From Tolumonas osonensis (GTDB taxonomy: Bacteria > Pseudomonadota > Gammaproteobacteria > Enterobacterales > Aeromonadaceae), in NCBI RefSeq assembly GCF_014202415.1, contig NZ_JACHGR010000008.1, positions 166,040 through 230,039 on the forward strand: DNA of 64,000 bases. The letters are read 5' to 3'. Below are positions 32,616 through 45,320 of the stretch, piece after piece. The translations under genes and the position numbers were made by a program. The notes under the pieces are model-generated. The model was not told the DNA's origin, searched no databases, and saw nothing but the letters and a program-made list of their open reading frames with translations. Each line of letters starts with the position of its first letter. Position 1 is the first letter of the stretch.

Positions 32616-32873
32616 TTATTTTCTTCGCTTCGATTGCTTAGGTTGCGGAACCGGATCATGGCCGCCTGAATGTAAAGGGTGACATTTTAATAGACGTTTG
32701 CCACCTAACCAAATGCCTTTTATGAGACCGTGCAGGCAAATCGCATCAATCATGTATTGAGAACAGGTTGGTGTAAAGCGGCAACGCGGGCCAAGAAGCG
32801 GACTAATGACCCACTGATAGACTCTTATGAGTGCAACGGCTAGCTTTTGCTGCGGCGAGCGAGGGTGCGCCAT
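32616..32873 (-). CDS. yidD: Membrane protein insertion efficiency factor YidD
   Basis: An 85-residue amphipathic protein that promotes insertion of YidC-dependent proteins. It carries the hallmark [22 protein letters not shown] and the [13 protein letters not shown] tail, including the conserved cysteines. Its start overlaps the end of rnpA by 34 bases, a common arrangement that couples translation. Confidence 0.96.
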   Translation of the reverse strand: MAHPRSPQQKLAVALIRVYQWVISPLLGPRCRFTPTCSQYMIDAICLHGLIKGIWLGGKRLLKCHPLHSGGHDPVPQPKQSKRRK

Positions 32874-33196
32874 AGCTTGTCCAGCAGTTGTAATAAAGCA
32901 GGGTTATCCAGATCGCGAATACCTGATTTGGCAATCACCACAATATCAATGGGCGGCAGTTCGTGCTGATGCAGACGAAAGCTTTCACGTACCAGACGTT
33001 TTACCCGGTTACGCCATACCGCACGTTTTAATGCTTTTTTAGGTATAGCCAAACCCAGACGGGGATGCGTCAGTTCGTTTTGTATTGCCAGCAGAGTGAG
33101 ATGTGGAGAAGATGCGCGCACAGGCTGCGCGAAGACTTTCTGGAAGGTTTCGGGAGTTAACAGACGTAACTCCCGAGGAAAGGTTTGCTTGACCAT
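32840..33196 (-). CDS. rnpA: Ribonuclease P protein component
   Basis: Basic protein subunit of RNase P for 5' maturation of tRNAs. The 118-residue protein has the RNR signature region ([20 protein letters not shown]) and the N terminus [17 protein letters not shown] as in E. coli. Its ATG shares a base with the rpmH stop (TAATG), so the two are translationally coupled. Confidence 0.97.
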   Translation of the reverse strand: MVKQTFPRELRLLTPETFQKVFAQPVRASSPHLTLLAIQNELTHPRLGLAIPKKALKRAVWRNRVKRLVRESFRLHQHELPPIDIVVIAKSGIRDLDNPALLQLLDKLWRTLARRSKS

Positions 33197-33333
33197 TAAG
33201 CAGTGGTCAGGCGAGCACGACCTTTAGCGCGACGAGCTGCCAGAACTTTGCGGCCGCCCTTGGTTGCCATGCGAGCACGGAAACCGTGGTTGCGGGCACG
33301 TTTCAGTACTGAAGGTTGGAAAGTACGTTTCAT
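33196..33333 (-). CDS. rpmH: 50S ribosomal protein L34
   Basis: A 45-residue highly basic ribosomal protein, [12 protein letters not shown] to GRARLTTA. The ATG at 33333 is the true start; the frame is open further upstream but without L34 similarity. It is the first gene of the rpmH-rnpA-yidD-yidC transcript and lies downstream of a strong promoter at 33426-33454. Confidence 0.98.
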   Translation of the reverse strand: MKRTFQPSVLKRARNHGFRARMATKGGRKVLAARRAKGRARLTTA

Positions 33334-33425
33334 AGCTATAATCCGTGAATTAACTGTACAGATTTGATACTGCCGCCCATCGACGCGCCGATGATATGGC
33401 GAAAGCATCAATTCAAAGAGGCCGG

Positions 33426-33454
33426 ATTTTAAACAGATAACGGGTATACGTCAA
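33426..33454 (-). promoter_or_regulatory. Sigma-70 promoter for rpmH
   Basis: On the minus strand TTGACG (33449-33454) and TAAAAT (33426-33431) are separated by exactly 17 bases. The -10 lies about 90 bases before the rpmH ATG. Near-consensus boxes fit a ribosomal-protein promoter. Confidence 0.7.
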
Positions 33455-33517
33455 TCGGCCAGTCTAAAACCGGCAGCAAGAGACGCAAGAAATCGTTGTT
33501 TTATCCGGATCCCCGTA

Positions 33518-33547
33518 AAAAAACACCACGATCCAGCAGGATCGTGG
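33518..33547 (-). terminator. Rho-independent terminator after lplT-aas
   Basis: CCACGATCC / GGATCGTGG with a 4-base loop is followed on the minus strand by TGTTTTTTT. It lies 36 bases past the stop of the acyltransferase gene and upstream of the rpmH promoter. Confidence 0.9.
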
Positions 33548-33583
33548 CCGGCGATTATATCGGTTTATGCCTGCGGAGCAAGA

Positions 33584-36500
33584 TCACACTGCCGGATCTT
33601 GCTCCTGTGTTTGTTGCGCCACCTGCCGGGCCAGGCTGAAATCCGTTTTTCCGGAGCCCAGTTTCGGCAGATGCGTCAGCTGCAGGATCCGGGATGGCAG
33701 TAACAACGGCGGGCATCCCTGAGCCAGCATGGTTTTACGCAGACCGTCCGGATCCAGGCTGACGGTGGTCAGTAACACAATCTGTTCGCCTTTTTTCTCA
33801 TCCGGCAGATTAACGGCAATGACTTCGGTTTCTTCAGGCAGTGCCTTTTGTACAGCCTGCTCCACCGTGGTCAGACTGATCATTTCACCGCCGATTTTGG
33901 CAAAGCGGGAGTAACGGTCGACGATAAACAGAAAACCATCTTCATCCAGATGACCTTTGTCACCGGTGACATACCAGCGGCTGTCATCGATCTCTTTGAT
34001 GACGGAGGCGGTTTTTTCCGGGTTATTCAGATAACCCTGCATCACCTGAGGCCCGCCAATCAGGATCATGCCGTCACTGCCGGTTGGCAACTGCTCAAAG
34101 GTTTCCGGATCGACAATCCGCACACTGGAGCCGGGCAGGGGCATCCCCACGCTGCCGGTTTTACTGCCAATCTGCAGATCCCAGTATTGGGTATCCAGAC
34201 AATCCGGCAGATTCACACTGGCGACCGGGGTGGTTTCGGTGGCGCCATAGCCTTCCAGTATGTGCTTATTGAAGCGGCTGAGAAAGGCTTCCCGTACCGC
34301 CGGATTCAGTTTCTCCGCGCCGGCCACCACGATGCGCAGACTTTCCATCATCAGCGGATGTACTTTCGGATGTTTGGCATACAGGCGGAAGAAGGTGGAG
34401 GTACCGCACAGAATGGTCGCCCGGTATTGCGCCACGTTTTTGGCCACACCTACGGCATCGGTCGGATCGGCATGACAGACCACCGGAATGCCTTCGATCA
34501 GCGGCATAAACTGGTTTACGGTCAGACCGAAGGCGTGGAACAGCGGCAGACAGGACATCAGCACATCCTGTTCCTGGGTGTTCACCACATCCGAAATCTG
34601 TTTCAGGTTGGCCATAATGTTCTGATGGCTGAGCATAACGCCCTTCGGCGACCCTTCGCTACCACTGGAGAACAGGATGGCGGCGGTTTGCTGGCTGTCA
34701 TGCGCGTGATTGCAGAGATGTTTCAGAATGCGGGCGGGCAGCATCCGGATGGCCAGCCAGCGCCAGAAGGTTTCATTGAAATGGATCTGGCTGCGCAAGT
34801 CCTCGAGATAAATGATGTAACGGCCTTCCAGTACCGAGACGGCATCCGGATTGCGTTTGACCAGTCGTTCGATAAACCGGCGTGAGGTATAGATAGTCTG
34901 AATATCAGCCTGTTCGATCGCGGCTATCAACGCGTTTTTACTGGCGGTGTAGTTCAGGTTCACAATCGTTTTACCCGCCAGCAGTGTCGCCATGTTACAC
35001 AGCACGCCACCGGTGCTGGTGGGCAACAGTACCCCGATATTCTGCTCCGGACTGATCTGACGGATACGGTGCGACAGTGCCCAGGCGGCAGTCAGTGCCT
35101 TATCGGCGGTCAATGGTTTGGAAATGCCATCGGCCAGTGACAGTCTGCGGCGTTCTGCTTTTTTGACTGAACTTATCCAGGCATTGGTCAGCGTCGGCAG
35201 GTTTTCCACATGACGCTGCCAGGACTGTACCGAGAGATCGAAGACGCGCTGTTTAACGAAGGTCGCATTGCTGGTCTTCGGCTGCGGCTGACCAAAGGCG
35301 ACGATGATTTCGCGGTAGTAGCCACTGCGACGCAACGTTTTCAGTTTGTTGGAGGAGCGGGAAAACTGGCTGCCCCATAAACCCCGCAAATAAAAGGGCA
35401 CGATCACGACGTCGTCATTGACGCGGCGGCAAGCCAGCTCAAAACCCCGGCGGAATTCGCCCAGATGGCCATTGCGGCTGATGCTGCCTTCCGGGAACAG
35501 ACAAACCACTTCTCCCTGATTCAGCAGTTCACTGATGGTTTCCAGGGCGCGACGGCTGCCGGTGTTGGCAATCGGGATGCAGCCATACAGGCGGAATAAC
35601 CATTTCAGGTACTTATGCTCATAGATGCTTTTGATGATCACAAAGCGAACCGGACGCGGACTGGCAATCTGCACAATCGCCCAGTCAATCCAGCTGATGT
35701 GATTCCCCAGCAGCAGGACACCACCGGTTGACGGGATATTCTGGATACCCTGAATATCGACTTTATAGCGCTGGCTGAGCAGGCCCTGGGCAATAAAACG
35801 CAGCAGGCTCTGCGGCATTTTACTGATGGTGTAAATGCAGCCGAGAACGGTCACCACGGCCATCAGATAGAGCAGATGTTTGCCATCGTAACCGAGTTCT
35901 GCCACCACCACGGTTAACACCAGGAAAGAGAGCATGGCAATGTTCTGGAACAGGTTGTTGCCGGCAATCACTTTACCGAGTTCATCTTCCCGGCTGTGGA
36001 ACTGGATCAGTGCATTCAGCGGGACAATGAACATACCACCGGCGGTGCCGATCAGCAGAAAATCGAGGGCATACAGGGTGGTGCTGGTAAATTGCGGCAG
36101 CATGACCAGACCGGTGGCAACGCCGACAATGCCCACCGGGATCAGGCTGGTGGCGATGTAATTGCGCGAGAAACGGGCCGCCAGCCAGGAGCCCAGCGCA
36201 ATACCGAGGCCGGTACAGGCCAGCACGCCCTGCAGCACCAGCGTGTTTTCAATGCCGGCCGTCTCTTTGGCAAAGGCCGGAAAGGCGGCCAGTAAAACCT
36301 GACCCACCGCCCAGAACAGCGACAGACCGAGCACGGACAAGCGGATGACATCACGCTCCAGTACCGGCTGCAGCTCCTGATGAAATTGTTTTATATGCAG
36401 ACTGTTTTTCCAGTCAAACGCCGGCATGGGCTCCGGATGCTCCAGTGTGGGCAGGCGGTACAGCAGGGCTAATTCCAGCACGGTACAGCCCACTAGCATC

Positions 36501-37054
36501 CAGCCGGCCGGCGCCAGTGACTGCAGAATCGGCCCGCTGCTTTCGGTACCGGCCGGGAACCAGAGTTCAAATACCACGGTAAACGCCACCGTACCGGCCA
36601 GAATGGCAATAATCGAGACTGCCTGTACCGCACCATTGGCTTCGGCCAGATGGCTCTTGCCGAAAAGAGCCTGAATGTAGCCATATTTGGCCGGAGAGTA
36701 GAAGGTCGCCTGTATCGCGAGCAGGAAAGTCATCACGAACGCCGGCCAGAACCACCCCTGGTAGTAACAGAGCGTGATCGCCAGTGTCAGGCCGACGGCT
36801 ATCCAGGCCGACCAGCGCATGACCTTGTCTTTCGGATATTTGTCGGAGCTGAACCCGGCTGGCGCAAAAAACATGATGAACGGCAGCAGGATCAGGGCAT
36901 TGACAATCGCCGTCAGGATCACCTGCTGTGAACCGTCATAAATCTTGAAGACCGTATTCTGAATAATGATTTTATGCCCGAGATCGACAAAGGCATTCAT
37001 AAAGCCGGCCAGCAGAAAGGCGAGGGCGCCGCGCTGGCTGAGTAGTTTAAACAT
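33584..37054 (-). CDS. aas: Fused lysophospholipid flippase (LplT) / acyl-ACP:lysophospholipid acyltransferase-synthetase (Aas)
   Basis: A 1156-residue three-part protein for phospholipid repair. Part one (about 1-410) is an MFS transporter of the LplT type (FLLAGFMNAFVDLGHKI, YSPAKYGYIQALFG). Part two (about 430-620) is a PlsC acyltransferase with the HX4D motif in GNHISWIDWA and the FPEGSISRNG motif. Part three (about 650 to the end) is an AMP-forming acyl-ACP synthetase (ILFSSGSEGSPKGVMLSH, GYGATETTPV, YVTGDKGHLDEDG). In E. coli lplT and aas are separate adjacent genes. The start at 37054 has AGGA about 8 bases upstream; the ATG at 37075 has no ribosome site. It is divergent from an HTH regulator. 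Confidence 0.94.
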   Translation of the reverse strand: MFKLLSQRGALAFLLAGFMNAFVDLGHKIIIQNTVFKIYDGSQQVILTAIVNALILLPFIMFFAPAGFSSDKYPKDKVMRWSAWIAVGLTLAITLCYYQGWFWPAFVMTFLLAIQATFYSPAKYGYIQALFGKSHLAEANGAVQAVSIIAILAGTVAFTVVFELWFPAGTESSGPILQSLAPAGWMLVGCTVLELALLYRLPTLEHPEPMPAFDWKNSLHIKQFHQELQPVLERDVIRLSVLGLSLFWAVGQVLLAAFPAFAKETAGIENTLVLQGVLACTGLGIALGSWLAARFSRNYIATSLIPVGIVGVATGLVMLPQFTSTTLYALDFLLIGTAGGMFIVPLNALIQFHSREDELGKVIAGNNLFQNIAMLSFLVLTVVVAELGYDGKHLLYLMAVVTVLGCIYTISKMPQSLLRFIAQGLLSQRYKVDIQGIQNIPSTGGVLLLGNHISWIDWAIVQIASPRPVRFVIIKSIYEHKYLKWLFRLYGCIPIANTGSRRALETISELLNQGEVVCLFPEGSISRNGHLGEFRRGFELACRRVNDDVVIVPFYLRGLWGSQFSRSSNKLKTLRRSGYYREIIVAFGQPQPKTSNATFVKQRVFDLSVQSWQRHVENLPTLTNAWISSVKKAERRRLSLADGISKPLTADKALTAAWALSHRIRQISPEQNIGVLLPTSTGGVLCNMATLLAGKTIVNLNYTASKNALIAAIEQADIQTIYTSRRFIERLVKRNPDAVSVLEGRYIIYLEDLRSQIHFNETFWRWLAIRMLPARILKHLCNHAHDSQQTAAILFSSGSEGSPKGVMLSHQNIMANLKQISDVVNTQEQDVLMSCLPLFHAFGLTVNQFMPLIEGIPVVCHADPTDAVGVAKNVAQYRATILCGTSTFFRLYAKHPKVHPLMMESLRIVVAGAEKLNPAVREAFLSRFNKHILEGYGATETTPVASVNLPDCLDTQYWDLQIGSKTGSVGMPLPGSSVRIVDPETFEQLPTGSDGMILIGGPQVMQGYLNNPEKTASVIKEIDDSRWYVTGDKGHLDEDGFLFIVDRYSRFAKIGGEMISLTTVEQAVQKALPEETEVIAVNLPDEKKGEQIVLLTTVSLDPDGLRKTMLAQGCPPLLLPSRILQLTHLPKLGSGKTDFSLARQVAQQTQEQDPAV

Positions 37055-37154
37055 CAAGGAAGTCCTGATTTCCATCTAACAATAGCTATATCGTGAGTAA
37101 TGGTATCGTTTTTTACAAACAGAATTGACTATGTTGCGTCATTTACACCTCATG

Positions 37155-37171
37155 GTATCGTTTAACGATAC
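37155..37171. promoter_or_regulatory. 17-bp palindromic operator between aas and the HTH regulator
   Basis: GTATCGTT-T-AACGATAC is a perfect palindrome 21 bases before the regulator ATG. The string ATGGTATCGTTT occurs at 37152-37163 and again at 37100-37111, nearer aas. The pair looks like a full and a half operator for the divergent genes, probably bound by the regulator at 37193. Confidence 0.6.
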
Positions 37172-37192
37172 TTTTATCGGGCGGAGAGCTTA

Positions 37193-37948
37193 ATGAGTCA
37201 GACCCATACCCTGTTACAGACACTGAAAAAACAGTTACGGGCCCAGGGAAAAACCTACGCCGATGTGGCGCAGTTGCTGGGTTTAAGTGAAGCCTCGGTC
37301 AAGCGGCTGTTTGCCAGCCAGAGTTTCAGTCTGCAGCGGCTGGAACAGCTTTGCGACTGGTTACAGATTGAATTTGCCGAGCTGATGCAGCAGGCCCAGC
37401 AGCAGCCGCAACTGACCCAGCTGACCTTGCCGCAGGAACAGGAAATCGCGGCAGATCAGTTGTTGTTGCTGGTGGCGGTCAGTGTGATCAACGGTTTCAC
37501 GTTTCAGGATCTGTTGTCGCACTATGCACTGACCGAACCGGAGTGCGTGCGCAAACTGGCCGCTCTGGATCGGTTGAAGATCATCGACCTGTTACCAGGT
37601 AACCGGATCCGGTTACGGCTGGCGACCCATTTCAGCTGGTTACCGGATGGTCCGATCCAGCGTTTTTTCCTGCAGCGGGTACAACAGGATTTTTTCCAGT
37701 CCCGTTTCGATAAAGAGACCGAAAAATTGCTGGTACTGAATGGCTTGCTCTGTAACAGCAGCAACCGTGAGCTGCAGCAGCTGATGACGCGCTGGTCGCG
37801 GGAGTTCAGTGAGCTGACGCGGGGGGATCGCAGCCTGCCGATGGACGAGAAACACGGTACCACGCTGGTACTGGCCGTCCGGCAGTGGCGGCATGTCCTG
37901 TTTGACGAGATCAGTCGATCATCGGTGAGTAATGTTGTGGATAAATAG
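37193..37948 (+). CDS. XRE-type helix-turn-helix regulator next to aas
   Basis: A 251-residue protein. The N-terminal XRE HTH (TYADVAQLLGLSEASVKRLFASQSFSLQRLEQLCDWL, about 20-57) is followed by a helical domain of unknown ligand (AVSVINGFTFQDLLSHYALTEPECVRKLAALDRL). It is divergent from lplT-aas across 138 bases that hold the GTATCGTT palindrome, so it is likely to control phospholipid repair and itself. GGAGAG precedes the ATG. The effector is unknown. Confidence 0.85.
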   Translation: MSQTHTLLQTLKKQLRAQGKTYADVAQLLGLSEASVKRLFASQSFSLQRLEQLCDWLQIEFAELMQQAQQQPQLTQLTLPQEQEIAADQLLLLVAVSVINGFTFQDLLSHYALTEPECVRKLAALDRLKIIDLLPGNRIRLRLATHFSWLPDGPIQRFFLQRVQQDFFQSRFDKETEKLLVLNGLLCNSSNRELQQLMTRWSREFSELTRGDRSLPMDEKHGTTLVLAVRQWRHVLFDEISRSSVSNVVDK

Positions 37949-38101
37949 TGAGCGCATTTGGAAATTATCCCAGCATTATCCACAATACTAGCCACATGAT
38001 CCGCAATGATTGTGAAGATCCTGCGAACAAGATCTGGAGATCGATCCGCAAACGGGAGTAAAATAGAAAGTCTTTATAAAATGATCAGACAGGGGTGAAA
38101 A
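37936..38101 (+). promoter_or_regulatory. dnaA upstream region with DnaA boxes
   Basis: Two perfect DnaA boxes, TGTGGATAA (37936-37944) and TTATCCACA (37976-37984), flank a weaker TTATCCCAG, and several GATC sites lie between 37999 and 38085. The first box overlaps the end of the preceding regulator gene. This arrangement fits DnaA autoregulation and Dam/SeqA timing. Confidence 0.75.
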
Positions 38102-39487
38102 GTGACCGCTTCGCTATGGCAGCAATGCCTGACTCGGCTGCAGGAAGAATTACCATCCGGTGAGTTCGGCTTGTGGATCCGACCGCTTCAGGCTGAGTAT
38201 GGTGATCGTTCGCTGACCCTCTATGCCGCTAACCGGTTTATTCTTGACTGGGTACGCGATAAATACCTGTTACGGATCAATAGTCTGTTTACCGAACTGT
38301 GTGGTGCCGATGCGCCAACGTTGCATTTTGCGGTGGGCCGTCGTCCGGCCGCCACCGGTGCTCCGGTGAGCACGGCGTCTGCGCCTGTGGCGGAAACGCG
38401 CAGTGAACCGGCGGTTACTGTCCCTTCCTGGAGCAGTAAACCGGATCTGGTGCCGGAAATTAACCACAAGAGCAACATCAACGAAACCTATACCTTTGAT
38501 AATTTCGTTGAGGGTAAATCCAACCAGCTGGCGCTGGCGGCCGCGCATCAGGTAGCAGAAAACCCGGGCGGTGCCTATAACCCGCTGTTCCTGTATGGCG
38601 GTACCGGCCTGGGTAAAACCCACCTGTTGCACGCGGTGGGTAATGGTATCCGGGCGCGCAAGCCGAATGCCAAAGTGATCTACATGCAGTCCGAGCGTTT
38701 TGTGCAGGATATGGTGAAAGCATTGCAGAACAACGCGATTCAGGAATTCCAGCGTTATTACCGCAGTGTCGATGCGCTGCTGATCGACGATATTCAGTTT
38801 TTCGCCAAGAAAGAGCGTTCACAGGAAGAGTTCTTCCATACCTTCAATGCGCTGCTGGAAGGTAACCAACAGATCATTCTGACCTCCGACCGTTATCCGA
38901 AAGAGATCGACGGCGTGGAAGATCGTCTGAAATCCCGTTTCGGCTGGGGCTTAACCATTGCCATCGAACCGCCGGAACTGGAAACCCGCGTCGCGATCCT
39001 GATGCGCAAGGCAGAGGAGAACAAAATCCATCTGCCGCACGAAGTGGCCTTCTTTATTGCCAAGCGTCTGCGTTCCAACGTGCGTGAGCTGGAAGGGGCG
39101 CTGAACCGCGTGATCGCCAATGCCCGCTTTACCGGCAAACCGATCAATATCGATTTTGTGCGTGAAGCGCTGCGCGACATGCTGGCACTGCAGGAAAAAC
39201 TGGTCACGATCGAAAATATCCAGAAAACGGTCGCCGAATATTACAAAATCAAAGTGGCGGATCTGCTCTCCAAGCGTCGTTCACGCTCGGTAGCGCGGCC
39301 GCGTCAGCTGGCCATGGCACTGGCGAAGGAACTGACCAACCACAGCTTGCCGGAAATCGGTGATGCCTTTGGTGGCCGCGACCATACCACCGTGCTGCAC
39401 GCCTGCCGTAAAATTGCCGAGTTGCGCGAAGAGAGTAATGATATTAAAGAAGATTACTCGAATCTGATCCGAACCCTTTCCTCTTAA
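38102..39487 (+). CDS. dnaA: Chromosomal replication initiator DnaA (GTG start)
   Basis: AAA+ initiator that binds the oriC boxes and melts the origin. The 461-residue protein has domain I ([19 protein letters not shown]), a linker of about 60 residues rich in Ala/Pro/Val, domain III with [16 protein letters not shown] and LIDDIQFF, and domain IV with the DNA-binding signature [15 protein letters not shown]. The start is GTG at 38102, as in E. coli, with AGGGG upstream. It heads dnaA-dnaN-recF-gyrB and lies about 25 kb from oriC. Confidence 0.99.
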   Translation: MTASLWQQCLTRLQEELPSGEFGLWIRPLQAEYGDRSLTLYAANRFILDWVRDKYLLRINSLFTELCGADAPTLHFAVGRRPAATGAPVSTASAPVAETRSEPAVTVPSWSSKPDLVPEINHKSNINETYTFDNFVEGKSNQLALAAAHQVAENPGGAYNPLFLYGGTGLGKTHLLHAVGNGIRARKPNAKVIYMQSERFVQDMVKALQNNAIQEFQRYYRSVDALLIDDIQFFAKKERSQEEFFHTFNALLEGNQQIILTSDRYPKEIDGVEDRLKSRFGWGLTIAIEPPELETRVAILMRKAEENKIHLPHEVAFFIAKRLRSNVRELEGALNRVIANARFTGKPINIDFVREALRDMLALQEKLVTIENIQKTVAEYYKIKVADLLSKRRSRSVARPRQLAMALAKELTNHSLPEIGDAFGGRDHTTVLHACRKIAELREESNDIKEDYSNLIRTLSS

Positions 39488-39505
39488 TCGCGGGAGAAAC
39501 AGTCC

Positions 39506-40609
39506 ATGCAATTTTCCATTAGCCGTGACAGTTTGCTGCGGCCGTTGCAGTTGGTATCCGGTTCTATCGGCGGTCGTCCGACACTGCCGATCCTGAGTAA
39601 CGTGCTGTTAAATGCGACCGAGCAACGTCTGTCACTGACTGGTACCGATCTTGAAGTGGAAATGATTGGTCTGGTGCCGTTAGCCGGTGCCGTGACCGCT
39701 GGCAGTGTCACCACACCGGCGCGCAAGCTGCTGGATATCTGTCGTGGTTTGCCGGATGGTGCTCAGCTGGATTTTGTGCTGGAAGGCGAACGTCTGATTC
39801 TGCGCTCCGGCCGCAGCCGCTATTCGCTCTCGACCTTGCCGGCCGCGGATTATCCGAATATTGAGGAATGGAACTCGGTACTCGAGTTCGATATCAGTCA
39901 GCAGGAACTGAAACGCCTGATGGAGGCCACGCAGTTCTCGATGGCCAGCCAGGATGTGCGTTTCTATCTGAATGGCATGCTGTTCGAAACCAGCGGTCAG
40001 GGTTTGCGTACGGTAGGAACGGACGGTCACCGTCTGGCCACCTGCCGCCGTGAAGTGCTGAGTGAGCCGCAGGCCGATCATCAGGTGATTCTGCCGCGGA
40101 AAGGGGTACTGGAGCTGGCGCGTTTGCTGGAAAATGACGATCGCACCATCCGTCTGCAGATTGGCCAGAACAACCTGCGCGCTGAAGCGGAAGGGTTCAT
40201 TTTTACCTCCAAACTGGTGGATGGCCGCTTCCCGGATTATCGCCGGGTATTCCCGCGTCAAAGTGACAAGATTCTGATTGCCGAACGCGAACTGCTGAAA
40301 CAGGCATTTTCACGTGCGGCGATCCTTTCCAATGAAAAATTTCGTGGTGTGCGGTTGCATCTGAAAACCAATCTGCTGCACATTACTGCCAACAATCCGG
40401 AACAGGAAGAAGCCGAAGAGCTGATCGATGTACAGTATGATGGCCCTGAGCTGGAAGTCGGATTTAACGTCTCCTATGTGCTCGACGTGCTGAATGCGTT
40501 AAAATGTGAGCAGGTGAAGTGGTACCTGACGGACGCAAACAGCAGCGCTCTGGTGGAAGATGCCGGCAATGACGATGCGCAATATGTCGTCATGCCAATG
40601 CGTCTGTAG
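39506..40609 (+). CDS. dnaN: DNA polymerase III beta subunit (sliding clamp)
   Basis: Ring-shaped processivity clamp. The 367-residue protein (E. coli 366) begins MQFSISRDSLLRPLQLVSG, shows the three repeated clamp domains and ends with the MPMRL peptide. It lies 18 bases after dnaA and 5 bases before recF. Confidence 0.99.
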   Translation: MQFSISRDSLLRPLQLVSGSIGGRPTLPILSNVLLNATEQRLSLTGTDLEVEMIGLVPLAGAVTAGSVTTPARKLLDICRGLPDGAQLDFVLEGERLILRSGRSRYSLSTLPAADYPNIEEWNSVLEFDISQQELKRLMEATQFSMASQDVRFYLNGMLFETSGQGLRTVGTDGHRLATCRREVLSEPQADHQVILPRKGVLELARLLENDDRTIRLQIGQNNLRAEAEGFIFTSKLVDGRFPDYRRVFPRQSDKILIAERELLKQAFSRAAILSNEKFRGVRLHLKTNLLHITANNPEQEEAEELIDVQYDGPELEVGFNVSYVLDVLNALKCEQVKWYLTDANSSALVEDAGNDDAQYVVMPMRL

Positions 40610-40614
40610 GCCGC

Positions 40615-44129
<3,515 letters not shown>

Positions 44130-44156
44130 ACCACTGCTTAATTAGCGAAAATGAAT

Positions 44157-44189
44157 AAACCCCGGGGATCACATCTCTGGGGTTTTTTT
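44157..44189 (+). terminator. Rho-independent terminator after gyrB
   Basis: AAACCCC / GGGGTTT stem with inner GGGAT/ATCTC pairing, followed by seven T, 28 bases beyond the gyrB stop. Confidence 0.9.
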
Positions 44190-44306
44190 ATACAGAAATG
44201 CAAGAGGAGACTAACGCGGCAAAGGGATGGTCTATAGTTAAACAGGTGCCTCTATTGGCTCCTGATTTATGGTGAGGGCATGTGAACAGATATAAGGGCA
44301 AACGGG

Positions 44307-45320
44307 ATGCGTTATTGGCTCAATATGTTGTTGCTGTCATTCGCCGGCTATTGTCCGGCCTCAGAGTTGGTGATTTACACCTGGGAGTACTATCTTGCTC
44401 CGGAGGTGAAATCCCGCTTTGAGCAGGAGACAGGTGTCCATATCAAGGAAGTGAGTTATGACAGTGATGAAGCCCGTAATCGTCTGTTAGCCGGAGGCTA
44501 TCCGCCGGAGTTTGATATTGTTTCCATCGATAGTCTGTCGCTGAACGATCCCACCTGGCGAAAGCTTTTCATCCCGATGCCTGCCGCAGTCAGAACACAG
44601 AATCCGGCCATTGATCCGGCATTTACCGCTCGCTGCGGTGATCTGGCTGTCCCCTATATGTGGGGTTCTCTGGGGATCGCTTACCGGCGAAGCCAGGTCT
44701 CTGAACCCATTACCCGCTGGCAACAGTTGTTCACACCGGAACCGGGGCTGGCAGGTCGCATCGTGATGGTGGATGACACGTTTGATCTGATTTCTGTGGC
44801 GTTAAAAGCCGCCGGCTTTTCGATCAATACCCACTCGGAAGCAGAGTTACAGGCGGCTTATCAGCTGCTGCGCAAACAGCGTCCCTTCGTTGCAACCTAT
44901 CAGCTTTCTTTTGCGGCACTAGCGGACAGTCAGTGGGGAAAAAGGATTGCAGCGGCGATGGTTTACAGCGGCGATTTTAATGTTGTACGGCAGTATTCCG
45001 AATATGACGACTGGGTTTATGTTGCGCCGGACGAGGGGTCACCACTCTGGCTGGACTGCATGTCGGTACTGAAAACCAGCCAGCATCAAAACGAAGCGAA
45101 GCGTTTTCTGCAATTTCTGACCCGGCCCGATATTGCGCTGCTTAATGGACAAACCATGGGGTTCACTCCGGCATTGAAGAAGCACTATCTGCCGGAGGCA
45201 ATACAGGGCAACAGCATCATTTATCCTCCGGCAAAACAGCTGCAGCGCTCGGAGTTTTATAACGCCGATGTGAGCAGCAGTGAACTGCGTCATGCCATCT
45301 ATTTCTCGGTGCTGAAATGA
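44307..45320 (+). CDS. NspS-like periplasmic polyamine-binding protein
   Basis: A 337-residue PotD/PotF-family solute-binding protein with a signal peptide (to about residue 18) followed by ELVIYTWEYYLAPEVKSRFEQETG, the typical start of the polyamine-binding fold. There are no ABC permease or ATPase genes nearby. Instead its stop overlaps by 4 bases the start of a membrane GGDEF-EAL protein. This is the arrangement of V. cholerae NspS-MbaA, where norspermidine-loaded NspS controls c-di-GMP breakdown. Ligand identity here is inferred only. Confidence 0.85.
   Translation: MRYWLNMLLLSFAGYCPASELVIYTWEYYLAPEVKSRFEQETGVHIKEVSYDSDEARNRLLAGGYPPEFDIVSIDSLSLNDPTWRKLFIPMPAAVRTQNPAIDPAFTARCGDLAVPYMWGSLGIAYRRSQVSEPITRWQQLFTPEPGLAGRIVMVDDTFDLISVALKAAGFSINTHSEAELQAAYQLLRKQRPFVATYQLSFAALADSQWGKRIAAAMVYSGDFNVVRQYSEYDDWVYVAPDEGSPLWLDCMSVLKTSQHQNEAKRFLQFLTRPDIALLNGQTMGFTPALKKHYLPEAIQGNSIIYPPAKQLQRSEFYNADVSSSELRHAIYFSVLK

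Noticed and set aside
33334..33411. N-terminal extension of rpmH
   Set aside because: L34 begins at MKRTFQPS in all relatives; the extension is untranslated leader downstream of the rpmH promoter.
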